Shown: positions 41,839-50,325 of the stretch, in pieces
Numbering within the stretch: position 1 is the stretch's first letter
How the letters are laid out: every line of letters starts with the position of its first letter
Assembly (NCBI RefSeq): GCF_036059255.1
Contig: NZ_CP107947.1
Location: 1,550,001-1,614,000, forward strand
Origin: Micromonospora sp. NBC_00389
GTDB lineage: Bacteria > Actinomycetota > Actinomycetes > Mycobacteriales > Micromonosporaceae
Direction: 5' to 3'
Length of the DNA: 64,000 nt
Notes under the pieces: generated by a model
What the model saw: only the letters and a program-made list of their open reading frames with translations
Database searches by the model: none
Told to the model about the DNA's origin: nothing
Made by a program: the position numbers and the translations under genes

Positions 41839-42540
41839 ATGACGGACGCGAACACGGGTCGGCAGGATTCCGCTGGCGACCGGGACGACGGCGGTCCTGG
41901 ACGGACCAGCGTGCTGCTGGGTGGCGGCCTGGTCGCCGTGCTCCTCGCCGCCGTCGGTGCGACCGGCGGCTGGCTGCTGGCCGGCGGGGACGACGGATCT
42001 CCGTCGGATCCGCTGGCGGTGACGACCGCGACCGGTGCGCCGACCGACCAGGCCACCGCACCCCGGCCCAGCACCGGCCGGACCACGCCCTCCACCCCCC
42101 GGACCTCCGGCACTGCGACGAAGGGGACCGGGCTGACCGTGCCACCGGTCGTGGGCACCGACTTCGTGCAGGCCCGGGACATGTTGCGCAAGCAGCGGCT
42201 GGGCTGGCGGTTGGTCTTCGGCACGGGCACCGGTCGTACGGTCGAGAGCAGCTCGCCCGCCGTGGGTACCGAGGTCGCCCGGGGCGCCACGGTGCAACTC
42301 CGCGTGGCCGGGCCCGCGCCGGCCGCCGAGGTGCCCGATGTGGTCGGCGACAACTGCTCCGATGCCGCCGACGACCTGGTCGACGAGGGGCTCTACCCGA
42401 GCTACCGCAGCGGACGCAGCGGAAAGGTCAGCCGGCAGGAACCGGCCGAGGACGGCCCGGCCCGCTGGAACGACAAGGTCAGCATCTGGTGCGGGACAGC
42501 AGCGCCACCCACCCAGGCGAGCCCGGAACCCACCCCCTGA
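41839..42540 (+). CDS. Single-pass membrane protein with two PASTA domains, no kinase
   Basis: 233 aa from ATG 41839. A ~28-residue cytosolic N-tail, one transmembrane helix (VLLGGGLVAVLLAAVGATGG, about residues 29-48), a Thr/Pro-rich stalk and two PASTA modules. The first begins LTVPPVVGTDFVQARDMLRK, the second EVPDVVGDNCSDAADDLVDE and ends WNDKVSIWCGT. The second has two Cys (NCSD and IWCG), suggestive of a disulfide. PASTA domains bind peptidoglycan fragments or lipid II; here no kinase is attached, unlike PknB at 58982. It is followed in tandem by another PASTA protein. Confidence 0.88.
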   Translation: MTDANTGRQDSAGDRDDGGPGRTSVLLGGGLVAVLLAAVGATGGWLLAGGDDGSPSDPLAVTTATGAPTDQATAPRPSTGRTTPSTPRTSGTATKGTGLTVPPVVGTDFVQARDMLRKQRLGWRLVFGTGTGRTVESSSPAVGTEVARGATVQLRVAGPAPAAEVPDVVGDNCSDAADDLVDEGLYPSYRSGRSGKVSRQEPAEDGPARWNDKVSIWCGTAAPPTQASPEPTP

Positions 42541-42726
42541 TCCCCGGCCCAGCGATCGACCATCACCACCGACCGCTTCGTGGGTGCCAGAGATCGGGGC
42601 GTCCGACCGCCGACACCGGTTCGGGCCGGGCGGTTCGGGCCGCTGATACCCGCCGATGACGGTGCGGGCGGTTAGGTTGACGGTCGAGGGCCATGGCGCC
42701 GGCCCGGTTCGGGAAAGGACGGTGCG

Positions 42727-43665
42727 ATGAGCGACGACCGCCAGGGGCCGCCCACCGGGGACCACGACGACGACCGGACCCGACCCCTGCCGCCCGCCGC
42801 CGACCGGCCGGAGCCGCCACAACCAGCCGAGCCCGCCACCCCACCCCGCGCCGCGGCGCCGGACGAGACCGTGACGCACGACCGCACCGCGCAGCCGGAC
42901 GAGACCGCGCCGCAGGACCGCACCGCGCAGCCGGACGAGACCGCGCCGCAGGACCGCACCGCGCAGCCGGACGAGACCGCGCCGATCGACCGCACCGCGC
43001 CGGCCGGCCCCGCCGCCGACCAGACCATGCCGATCGACCGCTCCGCGCTGCCGCAGCCGGGCACGCCGGCCGACCGCACCACACGGATGCCCCCGGAGCG
43101 GTCGACCCCGCCACCGTGGTCCGGGCGGGCGGAGGTGCGGGCGCCGCGACCGGCTGAGCCCGCCGGCGAGTGGTACGCCGAGGAGCAGGGTGGCCGCCGC
43201 TGGTGGCTGCCGATCCTCTGGGGCGTGCTCGCGCTGTTGTTCGCGGGCCTGCTCGGAGCCGCCCTCTGGGTGGTGCTCGCCGCGCAGGACGACAACCCGG
43301 ACGACTCGCGGACCACGCCGTCACTTCCGCCGGCCAGTGCCACCACTGCCGCCCCGACCAGCGCGGCCCCCACCTCTGCGGCGCCGACCAGCCCGGCGAC
43401 CACCGCGCCGGCCGAGGTACCGGTGCCCCCGCTCACCGGGCTGCCGCAGGCAACCGCCGAACGGCTGCTGGACCGGCTCGGTCTGACCTACCGGGTGGTG
43501 TACCGCGCGTCCGAGTTGCCGCCGGGGATGGTGGTGGGCACCGAGCCGGAGGCCGGCACGACGGTGCCGACCGACGAGGAGGTGCTGCTGGTCGTCTCCC
43601 AGGCCCGGCCCTCGACCGGGGCCAGCCCGACCGCGCCGAGCCCGACGGTGACGAACACGCCGTGA
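42727..43665 (+). CDS. Membrane protein with long acidic repeat tail and C-terminal PASTA domain
   Basis: 312 aa. ATG 42727 is preceded by GGAAAGGACGGTGCG. The cytosolic N-half (about 150 residues) is Pro/Asp/Thr-rich and contains three tandem 12-residue units DRTAQPDETAPQ, encoded by 36-nt repeats. A transmembrane helix (PILWGVLALLFAGLLGAALW) leads to a Thr/Ala/Pro stalk and one PASTA domain (VPVPPLTGLPQATAERLLDR ... EVLLVVSQA). Likely an envelope sensor or adaptor that reads peptidoglycan outside and binds partners inside. Its cytosolic tail contains many Thr residues that could be STPK targets (inference). No kinase domain. Confidence 0.87.
   Translation: MSDDRQGPPTGDHDDDRTRPLPPAADRPEPPQPAEPATPPRAAAPDETVTHDRTAQPDETAPQDRTAQPDETAPQDRTAQPDETAPIDRTAPAGPAADQTMPIDRSALPQPGTPADRTTRMPPERSTPPPWSGRAEVRAPRPAEPAGEWYAEEQGGRRWWLPILWGVLALLFAGLLGAALWVVLAAQDDNPDDSRTTPSLPPASATTAAPTSAAPTSAAPTSPATTAPAEVPVPPLTGLPQATAERLLDRLGLTYRVVYRASELPPGMVVGTEPEAGTTVPTDEEVLLVVSQARPSTGASPTAPSPTVTNTP
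42880..42987 (+). repeat. Three 36-nt in-frame tandem repeats
   Basis: Units at 42880-42915, 42916-42951 and 42952-42987 are identical except for the last three bases of the third (ATC in place of CAG). They encode DRTAQPDETAPQ three times and so keep the PASTA protein's frame. Copy number may vary between strains. Confidence 0.95.
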
Positions 43666-43672
43666 CGGGTGC

Positions 43673-44104
43673 TCACCACATTCGGCGGCGCGTGCCGACC
43701 ATGCCGAGGCCGGCCAGGGAGATGGTGAGGCCGAAGATCCCGGACCAGAACAGTGAGCGGCGGACGTCCGCGGCGGTGTCCTGGGCGGGAGCCGCCTCGG
43801 TGATCGCCTGCCGGCCGTCGGACTGACCGCCGGCACCGGCGCCAGCCGCAAGGCCGGTCGGCTCGGGGCCGTCTTCGAGGGCGTCGGCACCGATCCAACC
43901 GGGTTCGTCCACGGGCGGATCGGCGTCGACCACGGTGATCTCCGGTGCCGGCACCGGAGTGGTCAGCCGGGTCGACGACAATGCTGGGTCGCGGACCAGG
44001 ACCACGAGTGCGGTCACCGCCCCGAGCAGGGCGAGCAGTCCAACGGCGTAGGCGATACGGGAGCGGTGATGCCGCCGCAGGGCGGGCTGATTGACCATGA
44101 CCAT
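43673..44104 (-). CDS. Two-helix membrane protein, unknown function
   Basis: 143 aa from ATG 44104 (ATG 44098 loses two residues). N-terminal basic segment (RRHHRSR), a helix (IAYAVGLLALLGAVTALVVL), an extracytoplasmic Pro/Asp-rich part (PAPEITVVDADPPVDEPGWI), and a C-terminal helix (SLFWSGIFGLTISLAGLGMV) ending TRRRMW. Not recognised. It is convergent with the PASTA gene, whose stop lies eight bases away. A longer in-frame start at 44374 overlaps the next minus-strand gene and is rejected. Confidence 0.7.
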   Translation of the reverse strand: MVMVNQPALRRHHRSRIAYAVGLLALLGAVTALVVLVRDPALSSTRLTTPVPAPEITVVDADPPVDEPGWIGADALEDGPEPTGLAAGAGAGGQSDGRQAITEAAPAQDTAADVRRSLFWSGIFGLTISLAGLGMVGTRRRMW

Positions 44105-44202
44105 CCCAGGCTCAGGGCCCTGGACGCGCGGGTAAAACGGTGCCGGGGTGGGCGTACCAATTCTATGGCGATGGCACGCCCACTGGCGGCGGATCGCGGT
44201 GG

Positions 44203-44487
44203 TCAGCCCACCCGGACCGGAGTACGGATGACGGGTCGCCGGGTCCGTACGGTGTGCGGACGGGGCTCCGGTGCGGACTGCACCTGTTGCAGCCCTTCCC
44301 GCTGGACGAAGATCGACCGTCGGGTGACCGCGTCGCCCGCGCTGTTCAATTCGTAGCCGTCGAGCCAGAGCCAACCGTCGTACGTCGGCCAGTCGAGCAC
44401 CCGGATCACCCGGTACTTGATGGGCCTGAGGAACTGGACACTCGCCGCGCGAGTCACGTGCAGTACGTCACCGGAGCGGGGAAGCAC
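44203..44487 (-). CDS. Small conserved-looking protein, unknown function
   Basis: 94 aa, basic and rich in beta-prone residues: LPRSGDVLHVTRAASVQFLR, then PIKYRVIRVLDWPTYDGWLW and LDGYELNSAGDAVTRRSIFV. No signal peptide or membrane helix. Not recognised. I recall similar proteins in Micromonosporaceae genomes but cannot verify it. ATG 44487. It runs in the same direction as the two-helix gene, with a 98-bp gap. Confidence 0.65.
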   Translation of the reverse strand: MLPRSGDVLHVTRAASVQFLRPIKYRVIRVLDWPTYDGWLWLDGYELNSAGDAVTRRSIFVQREGLQQVQSAPEPRPHTVRTRRPVIRTPVRVG

Positions 44488-45112
44488 ATGGGCTCCTGGG
44501 GAGGTCGGCCGGCGGGGTGCCGGCGGTGACTGATCGGGGGAACGTCACGGCCCGGTGACGGGGTCTCGCCTCGTGGACCGGTGTTGCTTATGGTGGTGGT
44601 CGGGCCGTACTCCGCTGGTGGCGTGCCGCCACCCGACCATCACCCGGCTGCTTCCGGGAACCGCGCCCGCCGCCGCAGCTTGCCGGCGTGCAGCGGCGGG
44701 GTCATCACCCGGAGCAGGTCTCGGTGTCGCTGGCCGGGCCCACGTCGCGTCGGCTCTCCCCGGATCGGTGGGATCACCACACCGGGGGACCGGACGGAGA
44801 CGCTGAGTGATCCGTGCCATACGGACAGAGTGCATCAGGGACGTGCTACATGCAAGTTGCACGTCGACTTTTGCCGATACGTGAGTTGCTCATGTAAAGC
44901 GGCGCTTGAAGCCATCCGCGTCCGGACGGCACACTGAGGGCCGGTTTCGCCCGTCGCGGCCGGCCGATGACCGGCACCACCCCCTTGCCGCGAACGCTCG
45001 CCGGTCGACGGTCGCGCCCCCGGCGGGTGGCAGCCAGTGGCGCGTCGACCGGAGGTAGCCCGAGTGGGGTCGAGCAGCCAGCGGCGAGGATCAGTGACGC
45101 AGTGGTTGCGCC
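44488..45112. other. 625-bp intergenic region with an inverted repeat
   Basis: No credible gene. The part from 44815 to 44900 is much less GC-rich and contains ACGTGC (44841-44846) and GCACGT (44859-44864) as an inverted repeat, with TGCAAGTTGCA (44851-44861) nested in it. It probably contains the promoter and operator of the XRE/DUF397 pair downstream. Confidence 0.6.
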
Positions 45113-45994
45113 ATGAGTGAGCGGCGCAGTCCGACCATCCGGCGGCGGCGGCTCGGTGCCGAGCTGCGCCGTCAGCGGGAATCTGCCGGGATCACCATCG
45201 AGGTGGTCGCCGAGCAGTTGGAGTGTTCGGCGTCGAAGGTCTCGCGGATCGAGACCGGGCACACCACGGCCACCCCGCGCGATGTGCGCGACATGCTGCG
45301 GATCTACGGCGTGGTGGGTGCCGAGAGCGACGAGCTCGTGCAGATCGCCCGGGAGGCCCGGCAGAAGGGCTGGTGGCACCCGTACAGCACGGTGCTGGTC
45401 GGGGCGTACGTCGGGCTGGAGGCCGCGGCGAGTTCGATCCGGGCGTACGAACAGCAGGTGGTGCCCGGCCTTTTGGAGACCGAGGAGTACGCCGGGGCGA
45501 TGATCCGCGCCGCCCGGCCGGACTTCACGGCCGATCAGGTACATCAGCGGGTGCGTGTCCGTCTGGGCCGTCAGTCGTTGTTGACGCAGGACGATCCGGT
45601 CGATCTGTGGGTGGTGCTCGATGAGGCGGTGGTAAGCAGGCCGGTGGGCGGGGACGAGGTGATGCGCGGCCAGCTCAAACGGCTGGTCGAGGTTGCCGAA
45701 CTGCCGAACGTGACGTTGCAGATCCTGCCCTTCGAGGTGGGGGCGCACGCCGGCATGGACGGGACCTTCACGATCCTCAGCTTCCCCGAGCCCGGTGATC
45801 CGGATGTCGTGTACGCGGAGAACGCCACGGGTGGGCTCTTCCTGGAGAAGAGCGACGAACTACAGAAGTACAGTTTCATCTTCGATCACATCCGAGCTGC
45901 GGCCATTCGTCCGGAGGAGTCCGTCGCACACATCGCAAAACTGGCAGAGGAGCCGTTGTGGAAATGGCGACCAAGGGGTTCCCCGTGGACCTGA
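45113..45994 (+). CDS. XRE-family regulator with DUF5753-type C-domain
   Basis: 293 aa, ATG 45113. HTH: LGAELRRQRESAGITIEVVA, then EQLECSASKVSRIETGHTTA, residues ~12-52. The C-terminal ~200 residues include YVGLEAAASSIRAYEQQVVP, GLLETEEYAGAMIRAARPDF, and ILPFEVGAHAGMDGTFTILS, the DUF5753 (Scr1/WhiJ-like) signature. These come with small DUF397 partners in developmental loci of streptomycetes (WhiJ, AbaA), and some are described as antitoxin-like. Here the partner starts before this gene ends (overlap 45958-45994), which implies coupled expression. Confidence 0.94.
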   Translation: MSERRSPTIRRRRLGAELRRQRESAGITIEVVAEQLECSASKVSRIETGHTTATPRDVRDMLRIYGVVGAESDELVQIAREARQKGWWHPYSTVLVGAYVGLEAAASSIRAYEQQVVPGLLETEEYAGAMIRAARPDFTADQVHQRVRVRLGRQSLLTQDDPVDLWVVLDEAVVSRPVGGDEVMRGQLKRLVEVAELPNVTLQILPFEVGAHAGMDGTFTILSFPEPGDPDVVYAENATGGLFLEKSDELQKYSFIFDHIRAAAIRPEESVAHIAKLAEEPLWKWRPRGSPWT

Positions 45995-46185
45995 CGCAGG
46001 CAACGTGGTTCAAGAGCTCGAAGAGCGGGCCGAACTGTGACAACTGCGTGGAGGTGGCGTACGTGACCGGGGCGGTCGGAGTACGGGACTCGAAGGACAA
46101 GGCCGGCCCGGCCCTGATCTTCGCCTCGGGTGACTGGCACGCCTTCGTCGCCGGCACCAGGGGTGGTGCGTTCGGCTCGGCCTGA
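45958..46185 (+). CDS. DUF397 small partner protein
   Basis: 75 aa from GTG 45958 (ATG 45964 possible). The domain is complete: ATWFKSSKSGPNCDNCVEVA, then VTGAVGVRDSKDKAGPALIF and GDWHAFVAGTRGGAF. This is the family of small proteins encoded next to XRE/DUF5753 regulators and BldB-related modulators; they are thought to modulate the regulator, sometimes as toxin-like or anti-activator partner. It overlaps the regulator by 37 bp in another frame and is followed by a hairpin. Confidence 0.93.
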   Translation: MEMATKGFPVDLTQATWFKSSKSGPNCDNCVEVAYVTGAVGVRDSKDKAGPALIFASGDWHAFVAGTRGGAFGSA

Positions 46186-46204
46186 CCGCGCGGTCAACGG
46201 AGTC

Positions 46205-46228
46205 CCCGTCCGGTCTCGACCGGACGGG
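46205..46228 (+). terminator. Hairpin after the DUF397 gene
   Basis: CCCGTCCGGT (46205-46214) and ACCGGACGGG (46219-46228) form a perfect 10-bp stem with a CTCG loop, 20 bases past the DUF397 stop. Confidence 0.7.
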
Positions 46229-46400
46229 AACCTTCCCGTGTCCGCGCGCCGGGCTCGGGTGGCCGCGCTGCCGGCAGGGTCGGCGAGGTTCCGTCGGGAT
46301 TCCCGTCGCCACAGCGGGTCCGTCTCGTTGAACCGGTCGGTACGGCGCTGGTCGACGACCCGCCGCACCGCTCCGCAACCGAGCGAGGTAGGCGAGACGG

Positions 46401-46802
46401 ATGACGACGATCGGGTCTGACAACCTCACCAACGGTCCGGGCAAGCCGGAGCGGTTCGGTGGGAAGTACCGCGGGGCGCGTCGGGACACCGTGCTGACCG
46501 AGGTGGTCTCGACCGACCAGGAGATGAGCGGGCGGGAGGCGTCGGCGACCGAGGCGGCAGACCCGCCGCTCTCCCTGCCGTCGCTGGACCCGAACCCGCT
46601 GGTCGAGCCGTCCTTCCCGCCGACCGGCTGGCCGATGGAGCCCACCGGATCGTTGGCTGACCACCCGTTGCTGCGTGGCCTGCTGATGGAGTTGCCGCCG
46701 AAGGGCAGCGTGCCGCCCCCGGGCTGGCTGGACCGCTGGTTCGAGGCGACCCGGGCGATCCTGGAGTTGCTATACGTGCAGGGGCCCGGCCGCTCGCGCT
46801 GA
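46401..46802 (+). CDS. Uncharacterised Pro-rich protein
   Basis: 133 aa, not recognised. It begins MTTIGSDNLTNGPGKPERFG and has a Pro-rich middle (LPSLDPNPLVEPSFPPTGWP), with a hydrophobic helix near the end (GWLDRWFEATRAILELLYVQ). Supported only by a good initiation codon (ATG 46401 after GTAGGCGAGACGG) and plausible composition. It is convergent with the membrane gene below, overlapping its end by 33 bp. It may be an accessory or membrane-associated protein; no function is claimed. Confidence 0.5.
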   Translation: MTTIGSDNLTNGPGKPERFGGKYRGARRDTVLTEVVSTDQEMSGREASATEAADPPLSLPSLDPNPLVEPSFPPTGWPMEPTGSLADHPLLRGLLMELPPKGSVPPPGWLDRWFEATRAILELLYVQGPGRSR

Positions 46803-47369
46803 CCGTTCTGCGTCCGGCCGGGCGCGTTCGGCGAGCCGGCTGTGCCGTAGCGCGTGCCGGACGCCGATGGCGATCACCACGAGCGCGCCCACGGTGATCG
46901 CCGGCCCGGTGACGCCCGGTGTGGCGAAGAGGCCGGTGCCGCTCGCCGCGACCAATGCGGGCACCGTCAACACACCGGTGACCTGCAACGGTAACCCGAT
47001 CAGCGGGTGGGCAGCGGCGGCCCGAAGGCCGTACGGCGCGGGCGTCTCCGGCGCGGTGGCGAACGCTCCCGCGCCGGCCCAGAGCCGGCGCACCCGGCGT
47101 ACGGTGCAGACCGCCACCACGAGGGCGGGAATCCCGGCGATATCGAGGGCGGCGGCGGCCTGGTCGGCCGAAGTGTTTCCGGCACTGAACAACCCGGCCG
47201 CAAGCACGGTCACCGTGAGCGTCAGGCCCACGAGGGTCAGGATGAGCAGGTGTCCAGCGCGTCGGCGCAGTGCGCGGGCGCGGTCCAGCCGGGGCAGGCC
47301 GTCCGCGACCACGCCAGCGGCCAGCCACAGGATCGCGATCGGCAGCAGGGCGGCGAGGGGGCTCTCCAT
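46770..47369 (-). CDS. Small polytopic membrane protein, unknown
   Basis: 199 aa from ATG 47369, with AAAGG as a weak ribosome site. Hydrophobic segments: LAALLPIAILWLAAGVVADG, ILTLVGLTLTVTVLAAGLFS, AAALDIAGIPALVVAVCTV, LIGLPLQVTGVLTVPALVAA and GPAITVGALVVIAIGVRHAL, so about five helices. Not recognised. It lies divergent from the secreted protease gene with 214 bp between. Confidence 0.7.
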   Translation of the reverse strand: MESPLAALLPIAILWLAAGVVADGLPRLDRARALRRRAGHLLILTLVGLTLTVTVLAAGLFSAGNTSADQAAAALDIAGIPALVVAVCTVRRVRRLWAGAGAFATAPETPAPYGLRAAAAHPLIGLPLQVTGVLTVPALVAASGTGLFATPGVTGPAITVGALVVIAIGVRHALRHSRLAERARPDAERSARAAGPLHV

Positions 47370-47583
47370 GCTGGTCAGCCTTTCCGATCGCGGCCGTCCG
47401 CGAATCCGGGCGCAGCCCGCGTTCGTCCCGGATGCCGTCCCCGTAGGGGGCATCCTTTCCGCGTTATGAACGATGCGACATGTTTATCTTCATCACTGCG
47501 TTGGCCTACTCTCGGAAAGATCGGCCGTCATGGATCTGAGCGGAACCCGCGTCGGGCGGCTGCCGGTCGGAGGGAGGTAAGAG
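47370..47583. other. Upstream region of the secreted protease
   Basis: 214 bp. It contains the AT-richer part 47455-47515 (with ATGTTTATCTTCATCACTGC), where the protease promoter is likely. No gene is apparent. Confidence 0.45.
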
Positions 47584-49452
47584 ATGCGTCTTGCCCACAG
47601 GTCCGTACTCGTTGGGGTGGCCACACTGACCGTGTTGGCCGCTGCCACACCCGCCCTAGCCGCCGAACCGACCGGAGCCATCCGGGCGGCGGGTGGGGAC
47701 ACGGCCGTCGCGGACAGCTACATCGTCGTCTTCAAGGACACCGCCGTCAGCCGGGGCACGGTCGGCGACAACGCGGAACGGCTGGTCGGCCGGCACGGCG
47801 GCACGGTGGCCCGCACCTACGGCGCGGCGCTGCGCGGCTTCGAGATCCGGGTCGGCGCGAAGGCCGCCGCACGGATCGCCGCCGATCCGGCGGTGGCGTA
47901 CGTCGAGCAGAACCACACCGTCTCGATCGCCGGCACCCAGACCAACCCGCCATCCTGGGGCCTGGACCGGATCGACCAGCGGAACCTGCCCCTGAACAGC
48001 TCGTACACCTACCCGAACACGGCGTCGAACGTCCGCGCCTACGTCATCGACACGGGCGTGCTGTACGGGCACAACGACTTCGGCGGGCGGGCCGTCTCCG
48101 GCTTCGACGCGGTGGACGGCGGCTCCGCCGACGACTGCCACGGCCACGGCACGCACGTGGCGGGCACGGTCGGTGGCTCGGCGTACGGGGTGGCCAAGGG
48201 CGTCCAGATCGTCGGCGTCCGAGTGCTCAACTGCCAGGGCAGCGGCACCAACGCCCAGGTGGTGGCCGGTATCGATTGGGTGACCGCGAACGCGGTCAAG
48301 CCGGCGGTGGCGAACATGAGCCTCGGTGGTGGCGCGAACAGTTCGATCGACACGGCCGTTACCAACTCGGTCAACTCCGGCGTCACGTACGCGGTCGCCG
48401 CCGGCAACGGCAACGCCCTCGGCGTCCGGCAGAACGCCTGCAACTACTCCCCGGCCCGGGTCGCCTCCGCGATCACCGTGGGTGCGACGCAGAACAACGA
48501 CGCCGCAGCGAGCTTCTCCAACTTCGGCACCTGCGTCGACATCCTGGCCCCGGGTGTCAACATCACCTCGGCCTGGTACACCAGCAGCAGCGCCACGAAC
48601 ACCATCAGCGGCACCTCAATGGCATCGCCGCACGTCGCCGGGGCCGCGGCGCTCGTGCTCTCGGCGAACCCGTCGTGGAGCCCGCAGCAGGTCCGGGACA
48701 ATCTGGTCAACAACTCCACGCCGAACGTGGTGACCAACGTCGGCACCGGCACGCCGAACCAGCTGCTCTACGTGGTCAACGGCACCCCGCCGGCCAACGA
48801 CTTCTCGGTATCGGTGTCGCCGACCTCCGGCTCCACCGCGCAGGGCGGCTCGGTGACGGCCACCGTCGGCACGGCCACCACCGCCGGCTCCGCCCAGTCG
48901 GTCAGCCTCTCCGCCAGCGGCCTGCCGGCCGGCACGACCGCGTCGTTCAGCCCGTCGACGGTGACCTCGGGCGGCTCGTCCACCCTCACCATGGCCACCT
49001 CGGCGAGCACCCCCGCCGGCAGCTACCCGGTCACGATCACCGGCAGCGGCGCGGCGGGCACCCGCACGGCCACCTACACGTTGACCGTGACCGGTTCGGG
49101 TGGCGGCGGCTGCTCCGGCACCAACGGCACCGACGTGGCGATCCCGGACGCTGGTGCGGCGGTGACCAGCTCGATCACCATCGCCGGCTGCGGCCGGAAC
49201 GCCTCGTCGGCCTCCACGGTGGCGGTGAACATCGTGCACACCTACCGCGGTGATCTGGTCATCGACCTGCTCGCTCCGGACGGCGGCGCGTACCGGCTCA
49301 AGAACAGCGGTTTCGACAGCGCCGACAACGTGATCGCCACGTACACGACCAACCTGTCCGGTGAGGCCGCCAACGGCACCTGGCGGCTTCAGGTGCGCGA
49401 CGTGTACGCGATCGACACCGGCTACATCAACACCTGGACCCTGACCCTCTGA
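47584..49452 (+). CDS. Secreted subtilisin-like serine protease with I9 propeptide and P-domain
   Basis: 622 aa, ATG 47584 after GGAGGTAAGAG. Signal peptide residues 1-27 ([20 protein letters not shown]). I9-type propeptide [20 protein letters not shown]. Catalytic triad: Asp in [15 protein letters not shown], His in [20 protein letters not shown], Ser in [20 protein letters not shown]; oxyanion Asn in YAVAAGNGN. After the protease come a Ser/Thr-rich Ig-like repeat (about residues 405-510) and a C-terminal P-domain ([18 protein letters not shown] to [20 protein letters not shown]). It resembles aqualysin-type extracellular proteases. A bidirectional hairpin follows. Confidence 0.97.
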   Translation: MRLAHRSVLVGVATLTVLAAATPALAAEPTGAIRAAGGDTAVADSYIVVFKDTAVSRGTVGDNAERLVGRHGGTVARTYGAALRGFEIRVGAKAAARIAADPAVAYVEQNHTVSIAGTQTNPPSWGLDRIDQRNLPLNSSYTYPNTASNVRAYVIDTGVLYGHNDFGGRAVSGFDAVDGGSADDCHGHGTHVAGTVGGSAYGVAKGVQIVGVRVLNCQGSGTNAQVVAGIDWVTANAVKPAVANMSLGGGANSSIDTAVTNSVNSGVTYAVAAGNGNALGVRQNACNYSPARVASAITVGATQNNDAAASFSNFGTCVDILAPGVNITSAWYTSSSATNTISGTSMASPHVAGAAALVLSANPSWSPQQVRDNLVNNSTPNVVTNVGTGTPNQLLYVVNGTPPANDFSVSVSPTSGSTAQGGSVTATVGTATTAGSAQSVSLSASGLPAGTTASFSPSTVTSGGSSTLTMATSASTPAGSYPVTITGSGAAGTRTATYTLTVTGSGGGGCSGTNGTDVAIPDAGAAVTSSITIAGCGRNASSASTVAVNIVHTYRGDLVIDLLAPDGGAYRLKNSGFDSADNVIATYTTNLSGEAANGTWRLQVRDVYAIDTGYINTWTLTL

Positions 49453-49467
49453 CCTTGTTCCCACGGC

Positions 49468-49501
49468 CGAGGCCCCACCTGGAACACCGGGTGGGGCCTC
49501 G
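49468..49501. terminator. Bidirectional hairpin terminator
   Basis: CGAGGCCCCACC (49468-49479) and GGTGGGGCCTCG (49490-49501) make a perfect 12-bp stem, loop 10 nt, between the protease stop and the glycosyltransferase stop on the other strand. Confidence 0.85.
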
Positions 49502-49518
49502 TGCCGTACGGATCGGGC

Positions 49519-50325
49519 TCAGACCGCGAAGGTGGCCGGCCGCTCGGTGGCCGGGGCCGGCGGGCGGGCCTTCCACAGGCCGGTCTTCTGCGCGGCGAGC
49601 CGGGCCAGGTAGGCCGGGTTGAGGATCACGTAGCGGCGCCAGAGCCGCTTCGGCTCCAGACCGAGCCGCCAGAACCACTCCAGGCCGGCGCGCTGCATCC
49701 ACGGCGGCGGCTGGCGCAGCAGACCGGCGTGGTAGTCGAAGGCCGCGCCGACCGCCATCAGCGGCATGTCGAGCAACGGCCGCATGGCGTACGCGAAGAC
49801 CTCCTGGCGCGGGCAGCCGAGCCCGACCAGGACCAGTCGGGCGCCGCTGGACCGGATCCGATCGGCGATCTCGGCGTCCTCACCGGGCTGGACCGGGCGG
49901 AACTTGGATGGCTCCACCCCGGCGATCTTCAGCGCCGGGAACATCCGCTCCAACGCGGGGATCAGCCTGGCCAGCGTCTCCTCGGTCGAGCCGTACAGGT
50001 AGACCGGCAGGCCCTCGTCGGCGAAGCGGGAGAGCACGTGCAGGGTCAGCGTCGGCCCGTAGACCCGGTCGGTGAGCCCGGCGTGGTGCAGCAGGTTGAG
50101 CGCCCAGCGCACCGGCTGCCCGTCCGGGGTCACGACGTCGAAGGAGTTGAGCCGTGCGTTGTGCGCCCGGTCCAGCACACCGGTCATCACGCCGTGCACG
50201 GCCAGTGCGGTCAGCGCGAATGGACGCCGCTCCTGCGCCGCGGTGACCACCGCCTCGGTCGCCGTGGCGTAGTCGGTGGCGTCGACCAGGACGCCGAGTA
50301 CGTTGCGCTTCGTCTGAGTCGTCAT
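49519..50325 (-). CDS. WecG/TagA/CpsF-family glycosyltransferase
   Basis: 268 aa, ATG 50325 overlapping the epimerase stop as ATGA. WecG/TagA enzymes transfer ManNAcA or ManNAc to undecaprenyl-linked sugars in surface-polymer assembly; they are membrane-associated and lack a TM helix. Signature features: [80 protein letters not shown] and [20 protein letters not shown], then a C-terminal basic tail ([20 protein letters not shown]) of the kind used for membrane contact. Coupled translation with the epimerase implies one sugar pathway. Confidence 0.93.
   Translation of the reverse strand: MTTQTKRNVLGVLVDATDYATATEAVVTAAQERRPFALTALAVHGVMTGVLDRAHNARLNSFDVVTPDGQPVRWALNLLHHAGLTDRVYGPTLTLHVLSRFADEGLPVYLYGSTEETLARLIPALERMFPALKIAGVEPSKFRPVQPGEDAEIADRIRSSGARLVLVGLGCPRQEVFAYAMRPLLDMPLMAVGAAFDYHAGLLRQPPPWMQRAGLEWFWRLGLEPKRLWRRYVILNPAYLARLAAQKTGLWKARPPAPATERPATFAV

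Noticed and set aside
42880..42987. CRISPR-like repeats
   Set aside because: The 36-nt units are directly adjacent with no spacers and keep the reading frame of a PASTA protein.
44555..44806. 83-codon ORF in the 625-bp gap
   Set aside because: Trp/Arg/Cys-rich random-like translation, no ribosome site, and the region looks like promoter DNA.
46010..46645. 211-codon minus-strand ORF between DUF397 and the next gene
   Set aside because: Overlaps two better-supported plus-strand genes, no domain and no start signal.
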